DNA of 12,365 nt, from positions 1 through 12,365 of the forward strand of contig WJKD01000210.1 in the NCBI GenBank assembly GCA_014729315.1, given 5' to 3'. How positions within the stretch are numbered: the first letter of the stretch is position 1; each line of letters opens with the position of its first letter. The notes beneath the pieces were generated by a model that saw only the letters and a program-made list of their open reading frames with translations, was not told the origin of the DNA and did no database searches. The translations under genes and the position numbers were made by a program. Shown here in pieces: positions 7,385 through 12,365 of the stretch. Source of the DNA: Promethearchaeota archaeon (GTDB lineage Archaea; Asgardarchaeota; Lokiarchaeia; Sigynarchaeales; SOKP01).

Positions 7385-8095
7385 ATGTTAATTAAAAAAG
7401 ATAAATGTATCGGTTGCGGGCAATGCGTAATTGTCTGTCCGGTCCAAGCAATAAGTCTTGTTGAGAATAAAGCTGTAATAAACGATGAAATCTGTGTCGA
7501 ATGCGACATATGTTATAGAAACGCAGAGTGTCCCGTTAATGCGATTAGACCAAGAAGGTTAAAATGGCCGAGAGTAATTCGAAGCCCGTTTAGTAATGTC
7601 ATTTCCACTCATAAATTAACAGGGATTCCAGGAAGAGGCACTGAGGAAATGAAAACCAATGATGTAACAAACAGATTTAAAATGGGTGAAATTGGTTTTT
7701 CAATTGAAATAGGACGCCCCGGAGTGGGAACCTATTTGAAAAATGTAGAATTATTTACAGAACCTTTATCCATTATTGGAGTCCAATACGAGGAAAATAG
7801 CCCTGTCACAGCTCTACTAAAAGAAGATAAAATACATTTGCAAGACGACATTAAAGAAGAATACGTACTTTCAGCGATTATTGAGTTTAAGGTTTCTGAA
7901 GATAAAGTTCTTGATGTTTTAAAGATGATACGAGATGTGGAAAATAAAATTGAGACTGTTTTTACTGTTGGAGTGGTAACCCGTATCCCGCAAGATATGA
8001 AAGACGATAAGATACCTATTATAAAAATATTAGAAGAAGAGGGATTTCCCGTGAGACCTAATGCAAAGGTTAATGTAGGTCTTGGAAAAGCCTAA
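7385..8095 (+). CDS. Two-[4Fe-4S] ferredoxin-type protein with conserved PGRGTEEMKTNDVT region
   Basis: A 236-residue cytosolic protein. Residues 8-18 (C8-x2-C11-x2-C14-x3-C18-P) and 37-49 (C37-x2-C40-x2-C43-x5-C49-P) are two [4Fe-4S] motifs, the second with a slightly widened last spacing. Then come PRVIRSPFSN (62-71), PGRGTEEMKTNDVT (82-95) and EIGRPGVGT (108-116), too conserved-looking to be linker, and a C-terminal alpha/beta part (about 160-236) that may be a ferredoxin-like or ACT-like fold. I recall a similar PGRGTEE..TNDVT region in proteins annotated as 6-hydroxynicotinate reductase of anaerobic nicotinate degradation; that recall is tentative, and such proteins are longer, so this is at most a related module. 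Its ATG follows the divergent region without a Shine-Dalgarno sequence and may be leaderless. Only 21 bases separate it from the next gene, so the two are very likely co-transcribed partners. Confidence 0.85.
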   Translation: MLIKKDKCIGCGQCVIVCPVQAISLVENKAVINDEICVECDICYRNAECPVNAIRPRRLKWPRVIRSPFSNVISTHKLTGIPGRGTEEMKTNDVTNRFKMGEIGFSIEIGRPGVGTYLKNVELFTEPLSIIGVQYEENSPVTALLKEDKIHLQDDIKEEYVLSAIIEFKVSEDKVLDVLKMIRDVENKIETVFTVGVVTRIPQDMKDDKIPIIKILEEEGFPVRPNAKVNVGLGKA

Positions 8096-8102
8096 ATATT
8101 AA

Positions 8103-8109
8103 GAGGTGA
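8103..8109 (+). promoter_or_regulatory. Shine-Dalgarno site of the four-cysteine gene
   Basis: GAGGTGA lies 7 bases before the ATG at 8117 and matches the archaeal anti-Shine-Dalgarno sequence over its full length. It sits in the 21-base gap after the preceding stop, which supports translation of the second cistron from a shared transcript. Confidence 0.75.
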
Positions 8110-8116
8110 ATGATAT

Positions 8117-8704
8117 ATGACACATTCATTGCATAGAAAAGGGACAAAAAGCAAATTAAAAAACGATTATCCTATTCTAACAATGGTAGCCGCTGGAATT
8201 AATGATAAGAAACCAGAATCTAGAGAAAAGCTTTTAAGAATTGCTGAAATATTGAAAGAAAACGATCCAGATAATATCTTAACAGAAAAAGCTTGGAAAA
8301 TTTCTCCTGTAATTCAAGCGGCGTTTGATGATCCTAAAAAAGTTAAAGACGTCCTCAAAAGACTTAAAAAAGAAGATCTCGGAATATCAACAGTAGTAAG
8401 TGGATTAATTTCGGAAATAAGAGAATTAATCGAGGAGGTTGGCTTAAAAATGCACACCGTTCATCTTTCATTGGGAAATTTTGGTAATAAAGAACTATTA
8501 CCCGACAAAAAAATATTAGAAATAACTACTCTATGTGGGCATCATTGCGTATCTCCTCAGTCCGTGCAGTATTATGTAAAACAGATCAAAAAAGGAAAAA
8601 TTTCAATCTCAAAAGCTGCCGAAAAATTAGCGAAACCATGCGTATGTGGTATATTTAACACCACAAGAGCATCTGAAGTTTTGGAAGAATTAACCAAACG
8701 ATGA
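8117..8704 (+). CDS. Uncharacterised four-cysteine protein, partner of the Fe-S protein
   Basis: A 195-residue soluble protein, mostly alpha-helical and rich in Lys and Glu. I do not recognise a named domain. The N-terminus carries HSLHRKGT (3-10) and a YPILTMVAAGIND stretch (18-30) that look family-specific. The C-terminal third has all four cysteines: C140-x3-C144 in TLCGHHC, and C175-x-C177 in KPCVCGIFNTTRA. With H142 and H143 nearby these could bind an Fe-S cluster or zinc. Between them GKISISKAAEKLA (160-172) resembles a short helical scaffold. The strong Shine-Dalgarno site and the 21-base spacing tie it to the Fe-S protein upstream, suggesting the two work together in one complex or reaction, for example as electron carrier and cofactor-binding subunit. 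That role is inference; the reading frame and operon are solid. Confidence 0.8.
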   Translation: MTHSLHRKGTKSKLKNDYPILTMVAAGINDKKPESREKLLRIAEILKENDPDNILTEKAWKISPVIQAAFDDPKKVKDVLKRLKKEDLGISTVVSGLISEIRELIEEVGLKMHTVHLSLGNFGNKELLPDKKILEITTLCGHHCVSPQSVQYYVKQIKKGKISISKAAEKLAKPCVCGIFNTTRASEVLEELTKR

Positions 8705-8749
8705 ATTAACTATTTATACTGTTAGAAGAAAGATCTATTTAAGCTATAA

Positions 8750-8773
8750 TAGACGATTGCCTCAAATTGTCTA
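8750..8773 (+). repeat. Inverted repeat (9-bp stem) after the Fe-S operon
   Basis: TAGACGATT and AATTGTCTA can pair as a 9-bp stem with one G-U pair around the 6-base loop GCCTCA. The element starts 46 bases after the stop of the four-cysteine gene and is followed by ATTTCTAATAAT rather than a clean T run. It may help end or stabilise the operon transcript, or be an operator for the MFS gene that begins 49 bases downstream. Confidence 0.4.
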
Positions 8774-8821
8774 TTTCTAATAATATGAAATTTTTTAATT
8801 AAAAACTGGTGCAGAATAGTA

Positions 8822-10084
8822 ATGAAAAAATCGAGCTCTTTTAAAATACTAATTTTATTGGTCTTTATTTCTTCCGCTCTATTCAGCATTATCTCTCCAA
8901 TGGCTGTAGATATTGAGGAAGCTTTACCTGGAGTCGTACAAGCTCAAGTATTATTTGTCGTATCAATGTTTCTCGCAGTAGGAGCAGTTTCTTCCTTATT
9001 CTGGGGAATTCTTGCAGGCAAAGTATCCAGAAAAAGATTACTTATCATTGCTACTTTGGAATGGTCTATTTTCGAGTTGCTGACGGTATTTGCTAATGAT
9101 TTCATTTCGCTTCTCATCTTTCAAATCGGGGCTTCTGTTGGATTTGGTGCCGTTTTGCCAATATCATACTCTTTGATTGTGGATCTATTCGAGCCCGAAA
9201 AACGAGGAAGGGCATTCGGGTTCAAGGAGATGGCGTATGTTATTGGGATAGGATTTGCATTCATTTTAGCTGGTTTTCTTGTAGGATTTTTCCCGTGGTA
9301 TATTCCGGTTCTTATTGTCGCAATCGGAGGTTTTACCTGTACTATCCTACTTTTCTTCTTTGAAGAACCCTTAAAGGAAGAATTATACGGATCTGAAAGC
9401 GATATCGACGAAAGTAGAGCGTGGATAAGATTCGAAGATTTCAAGGATATCGCTGGTGTCAAATCAAACTTATGGATTTTATTATTCTATTTTATCGTGT
9501 TCATCGGCTACGGTGCAATTTCTCCTTATTTTACTACACTTCTTAGAAACGATTATCAATTTTCTCCCGAAATCGCGACCATATTTTTAATCCTTGTCTT
9601 TTTAGGTCAAATACCTTCGGGAATAATATTTGGAAATTTGGGAGATAAACTATACGAAAAAGATAAAACTGGAAGAGTTAAAGTCATGTTGCTCTGTTTA
9701 GTTGGAGGTTCTATTCTCAATATAATCGGTTTTAGTCTTATTTTGACGCAACAGAATATATTGATGATTATCTTGTTCCTAATCTTTACTTGTCTAGGAG
9801 CTACTTTTTTTGGAGGATTTGATCCTCTGATACAAGCAACGCTTGGCGAAGTCAACCCTCCGAAACCGAGATCTACTGCCTTTGCGCTCGGAAATTTAAT
9901 TGTTATCCTAGGAAGAAGTATAAGCATATTATTGCTTAGTATTTCACTCGGATTTTTTGGAAACCTTTACAGGCCAGGCTTTATATTGCTTTCCATCTTT
10001 GCTTTAATTGCTTCGTTATTAGCTTTGCCATTGATGAGAGTTTTGCCGGGAGATTTGGAAAGAACACAATCGAAAATGGAATAA
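8822..10084 (+). CDS. MFS transporter, 12 transmembrane helices
   Basis: A 420-residue membrane protein with the usual 6+6 helix layout: about 8-28, 41-62, 72-91, 94-122, 138-156 and 159-180, a charged cytosolic loop (181-214), then about 217-236, 250-272, 287-308, 311-331, 352-377 and 383-405. The loop between helices 2 and 3, GILAGKVSRKR (62-72), is a degenerate MFS motif A that lacks the usual Asp; its counterpart in the second half, GNLGDKL (271-277), keeps the Asp. The helix 4-5 region (EPEKRGRAFGFKE, 124-136) and DPLIQATLGEVNPPKPRS (334-351) recall Spinster-like and sugar-phosphate-type MFS carriers, but the substrate cannot be read. GGTG lies 10 bases before the ATG. It is 117 bases after the four-cysteine gene and 112 before the ThDP enzyme, so it may carry a metabolite for either, or be independent. 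Confidence 0.88.
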   Translation: MKKSSSFKILILLVFISSALFSIISPMAVDIEEALPGVVQAQVLFVVSMFLAVGAVSSLFWGILAGKVSRKRLLIIATLEWSIFELLTVFANDFISLLIFQIGASVGFGAVLPISYSLIVDLFEPEKRGRAFGFKEMAYVIGIGFAFILAGFLVGFFPWYIPVLIVAIGGFTCTILLFFFEEPLKEELYGSESDIDESRAWIRFEDFKDIAGVKSNLWILLFYFIVFIGYGAISPYFTTLLRNDYQFSPEIATIFLILVFLGQIPSGIIFGNLGDKLYEKDKTGRVKVMLLCLVGGSILNIIGFSLILTQQNILMIILFLIFTCLGATFFGGFDPLIQATLGEVNPPKPRSTAFALGNLIVILGRSISILLLSISLGFFGNLYRPGFILLSIFALIASLLALPLMRVLPGDLERTQSKME

Positions 10085-10105
10085 AATCGTATTAACTAAC
10101 CAAAA

Positions 10106-10120
10106 TTTTTCTTTTTTTTT
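10106..10120 (+). terminator. Oligo-T terminator after the MFS gene
   Basis: A run of five T, one C and nine T begins 22 bases after the MFS stop codon, without a stem before it, as expected for archaeal oligo-U termination. A second T-rich run (10161-10173) follows before the next gene. Together they suggest that the ThDP enzyme gene is transcribed mainly from its own promoter. Confidence 0.55.
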
Positions 10121-10181
10121 GAGCTGAAAGGATTAAAATTAATAATTTCTAAGAATTAGGTTTTTATTTTTTTAATTCGTC

Positions 10182-10195
10182 ATATCTTCAGATAT
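10182..10195 (+). repeat. Short perfect palindrome abutting the ThDP enzyme start
   Basis: ATATCT and AGATAT flank a two-base spacer, and the element ends one base before the ATG at 10197. No Shine-Dalgarno sequence is present. If the transcript has a leader this would sit at the ribosome entry site; if it is leaderless it would overlap the initiation region. Such short AT-rich palindromes can be chance. Confidence 0.3.
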
Positions 10196-10196
10196 C

Positions 10197-11948
10197 ATGT
10201 CAAACGAAAATTTAAAAGAAACTGTAAGATCAGGCTACGGCATCGCACGATTGTTGAAAGAGAACGGCGTTGAATATGTATTTGGAATTCCAGACGGTCA
10301 TACTTTGGGTTTTTACGATGGATTGTTAAATACAGACGGTATCCATCATGTGCTATTTAATGACGAGAGGAGCGCTGCGTTCGCAGCTGACGCATATTCT
10401 AGAGTAACTGGCTCGTTAGGGGTATGCGATGCGGGAGCAGCGGGAGCTATGAACTTTCCCGTCGCACTCTCAGAAGCGAAGGGTTCCGCTTCTCCTGTAA
10501 TGGCGATCGTCGGAGTTATTAAATCGAAAGATTTACTAAAAAATATCCCTCACGATATCAATGTTGAGGATACGCTTACGGCTGTAACAAAATGGACCGG
10601 AAAGGTTGTAGATGCTGAATATTTGCCCCGGTTTTTAAGATATGGGCTAAGACAAGCTATAAGTGGTAAAACAGGTCCCGTTTCGCTCGTTATAGCTGAA
10701 GACGTAATCTCTTCTAAAAATGTAAAGCTCAAAGAATTTGTCCCACGAATAAAAGGTTCTTGTTCTATTAATAGTTGTCGAACAGCACCCGTAGCGAGCG
10801 AGATAGAGCAAGCGGTTGAGATGATAAAGAATTCTAAATATCCCGCTATATTTTCAGGTGGAGGATCTTTAATTTCTGGGGCTCATCCCGAGGTAAAGGA
10901 ATTGAGCGAATTATTAAAAGCACCCGTTTTTTCAACGATTTCTGGAAAAGGAATAATGCTAAGTCGAGAAATTGACGAAAGCAGTTTGTATTTCGGAACG
11001 GTAGGATTATTTGGAGAAAAACCAAATCATAAATTCATACGTAGAAGAGTTGACTTACTAATTGTAATAGGGAACCGCTTAACTGAGGATGATACTGCCA
11101 ATTTCAAGATTCCTACCCAAAGAACGAGGATGATTCAGATTGATGTAGACCCTGGCGAGATCGGGCTTTCATACCATCCGTGGGGCGTTGTGGGAGATCC
11201 AAAAGCAACTATAATTGAAATACTTAAAGAATTGAAAGAAACCAGCATTATGAATTTCACTAACGAGCAAGAAATCTTAAAAAATCGAGAGAAAGAGATT
11301 GCTTCCTTAAGAGAATGGCACGAAGAATATAGAAAAGAAGACGAAAAAGAATGGATAGATAGCGAACCTATTAAGCCTCAACGCGTTTTAAAGGCAATTT
11401 CAGACAATTTCACCAAACACGATTTTTTAGTAACAGACGCAAGCGCAAGCTCAAGGTGGATAGGTGCCTACTTTCCAATAAAATCAATCGGAAGAAAAAT
11501 AATAACTCCTCGTGGCGTGGGACCAACGGGTTTCGGAGTAGGTGCTCTAATAGGAACTTGTATTGCTGTTGATAATGTATTAGGCAAAAAAGAAAAGTCA
11601 AAAAAAATCCTTCTTACGGGAGATGGTGGATTAATGAATGGAGGAATTAACGAATTTGAAACAATTAAAAAATTAAATTTAGATTGCACTATCGTAGTAA
11701 TAAATAATTCTTCGCTCGGATTCGTAAAGTTCGGTCAAGCTATGCTGTATAAACACCGATTTTACGATACAGATCGCCCAAATACCAATTTCGCCACTAT
11801 TGCCGAATCTTTTGGTGCACAAGGATTTCGAGTTGAAAACCTCGATCAGTTAGATTCTGCGATATGTGAGGCGTTATCTATAGACGGATTCAATTTAGTG
11901 GATGTGGTTGTGGATCCTATGGAATTACTTCCTCCAAATCATTATTAA
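10197..11948 (+). CDS. ThDP-dependent enzyme, acetolactate synthase superfamily, substrate unknown
   Basis: A 583-residue cytosolic enzyme with the three-domain build of the family: PYR domain (about 10-180), central domain (about 200-350) and PP domain (about 390-575). The catalytic glutamate that activates thiamine diphosphate is E57 in FNDERSAAFAADAYSR. The ThDP/Mg motif is G475-D476-G477 followed 25 residues later by N503-N504. Two signatures differ from true acetolactate synthase: GPGATN is replaced by AAGAMN (81-86), and the QW pair after NNxxLG is absent (LGFVKFGQ, 507-514). The enzyme therefore probably decarboxylates or ligates another 2-oxo acid or acyl substrate. The central domain retains a fold compatible with nucleotide binding. 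No regulatory small subunit gene or other branched-chain amino acid gene is seen nearby. The ATG has no Shine-Dalgarno site. Its neighbours are an MFS carrier and an FAD enzyme. Superfamily certain, reaction open. Confidence 0.88.
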   Translation: MSNENLKETVRSGYGIARLLKENGVEYVFGIPDGHTLGFYDGLLNTDGIHHVLFNDERSAAFAADAYSRVTGSLGVCDAGAAGAMNFPVALSEAKGSASPVMAIVGVIKSKDLLKNIPHDINVEDTLTAVTKWTGKVVDAEYLPRFLRYGLRQAISGKTGPVSLVIAEDVISSKNVKLKEFVPRIKGSCSINSCRTAPVASEIEQAVEMIKNSKYPAIFSGGGSLISGAHPEVKELSELLKAPVFSTISGKGIMLSREIDESSLYFGTVGLFGEKPNHKFIRRRVDLLIVIGNRLTEDDTANFKIPTQRTRMIQIDVDPGEIGLSYHPWGVVGDPKATIIEILKELKETSIMNFTNEQEILKNREKEIASLREWHEEYRKEDEKEWIDSEPIKPQRVLKAISDNFTKHDFLVTDASASSRWIGAYFPIKSIGRKIITPRGVGPTGFGVGALIGTCIAVDNVLGKKEKSKKILLTGDGGLMNGGINEFETIKKLNLDCTIVVINNSSLGFVKFGQAMLYKHRFYDTDRPNTNFATIAESFGAQGFRVENLDQLDSAICEALSIDGFNLVDVVVDPMELLPPNHY

Positions 11949-11953
11949 AGACA

Positions 11954-11961
11954 TATATAAA
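11954..11961 (+). promoter_or_regulatory. Candidate TATA box for the FAD oxidoreductase gene
   Basis: TATATAAA begins six bases after the ThDP enzyme stop and is close to the archaeal TATA consensus. Transcription would start near 11985, giving a leader of about 105 bases. This fits the presence of a Shine-Dalgarno site, which a leaderless mRNA would not need. Another TATA-like stretch at 12066-12073 is too close to the ATG to serve. Confidence 0.35.
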
Positions 11962-12076
11962 TCTATACCTAATTTTCTAACATTTCCTATTAAGTTAAAG
12001 TAAATAGAATTCCGTAATAAAAAAGCACTAATCGATAAACTCTTATTTATCTAAATACAATTAATTATATAATACT

Positions 12077-12081
12077 AGGAG
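12077..12081 (+). promoter_or_regulatory. Shine-Dalgarno site of the FAD oxidoreductase gene
   Basis: AGGAG lies 9 bases before the ATG at 12091, at an acceptable distance for ribosome binding. It supports this ATG as the start of the gene that runs off the window. Confidence 0.6.
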
Positions 12082-12090
12082 TTAGGTTAA

Positions 12091-12365
12091 ATGGTTGAAA
12101 CATACGATGTAATTATTGTTGGAGCGGGAACTGCGGGTACTTACCTCGGATGGCTTCTTGCTAAAAAAAAATTGTCAGTGTTAGTTGTAGAAAAAGATAA
12201 AAGAGAGGAAGTAGGAAAGCGACTTGATGTGATACACTTTGAAACAGATCGAATAAAAAAAGCTGGAATTCCTCCACCAAAACAAGGGGATCCTGAATTG
12301 GTTGGTGTATTTGAAGAAGATACTGTTAATGCCCCGGATTTCGAAACAAATGTTAAGATAAGAGC
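12091..12365 (+). CDS. FAD-dependent oxidoreductase, geranylgeranyl reductase/FixC-like (partial, 3' end missing)
   Basis: The first 91 codons of an open frame cut by the window edge. The N-terminus is a Rossmann FAD-binding fold: strand YDVIIVG, the loop G11-A12-G13-T14-A15-G16, a helix, then the strand LSVLVVE ending in E34, which would bind the adenosine ribose. This opening is shared by geranylgeranyl reductases, FixC-type dehydrogenases and flavin monooxygenases. The following stretch GKRLDVIHFETDRI (43-56) departs from the CGEGI-like segment I associate with archaeal lipid geranylgeranyl reductases, and AGIPPPKQGDPE (58-69) looks family-specific. Lipid saturation is thus possible but not favoured over another flavin-dependent reduction. 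It follows the ThDP enzyme by 142 bases on the same strand and may act in the same pathway. Frame and FAD binding are well supported; the specific role is not. Confidence 0.82.
   Translation, partial: MVETYDVIIVGAGTAGTYLGWLLAKKKLSVLVVEKDKREEVGKRLDVIHFETDRIKKAGIPPPKQGDPELVGVFEEDTVNAPDFETNVKIR

Noticed and set aside
9121..9927. Minus-strand open frames of 113 and 106 codons opposite the MFS gene.
   Set aside because: Antisense shadows without ribosome sites or recognisable content.
11410..11689. Two overlapping minus-strand frames opposite the ThDP enzyme.
   Set aside because: They overlap each other and the conserved PP domain; not credible genes.
10197..11948. Naming the ThDP enzyme ilvB (acetolactate synthase).
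   Set aside because: Two family signatures are altered and no partner genes of branched-chain amino acid synthesis are present.
12066..12073. TATATAAT as promoter of the FAD oxidoreductase gene.
   Set aside because: A start site about 24 bases downstream would fall inside the coding sequence and exclude the Shine-Dalgarno site.

Overview
The window is AT-rich DNA (roughly one third G+C by eye) that looks archaeal and most probably Asgard, close to Lokiarchaeia. Three things point there: a leucine-rich-repeat protein with an N-terminal CxxC/CxxC zinc ribbon and the linker style I associate with lokiarchaeal LRR proteins; a giant single-pass surface protein whose cytosolic tail resembles an Asgard longin/roadblock-type domain followed by a winged-helix-like end; and TATA-type promoters close to start codons, with oligo-T tracts after genes. 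The assignment rests on remembered family features, not on a search.

Left part (1-7133), all on the minus strand. Positions 41-4195 encode a 1384-residue secreted-then-anchored protein: signal peptide, about 1100-residue ectodomain packed with N-glycosylation sequons, Ig-like domain, one transmembrane helix and a cytosolic tail. Next are the zinc-ribbon LRR protein (4426-5127, start revised to an internal ATG that fits a TATA box), a DUF362 protein carrying two ferredoxin-type Fe-S motifs (5274-6476), and a QueT-like ECF substrate-binding membrane subunit (6606-7133). Gaps of 128-230 bases suggest separate transcription units.

A 251-base divergent region (7134-7384) is the largest gene-free stretch and marks the strand switch.

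Right part (7385-12365), all on the plus strand. A short operon of a two-[4Fe-4S] protein with a conserved C-terminal region and a 195-residue four-cysteine protein is followed by a 12-helix MFS transporter, a ThDP-dependent enzyme of the acetolactate synthase superfamily with altered signature motifs, and the start of an FAD-dependent oxidoreductase cut by the window end. These may form a small metabolic neighbourhood (redox proteins, transporter, C-C bond enzyme, flavoenzyme), but spacings of 112-142 bases and a T-tract terminator argue against one single operon, and no substrate can be read from the sequence.

I see no tRNA, rRNA, CRISPR array, insertion sequence or attachment site. No gene-free stretch exceeds 300 bases. 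The most interesting candidates are the receptor-like giant protein and the uncharacterised Fe-S / four-cysteine gene pair.
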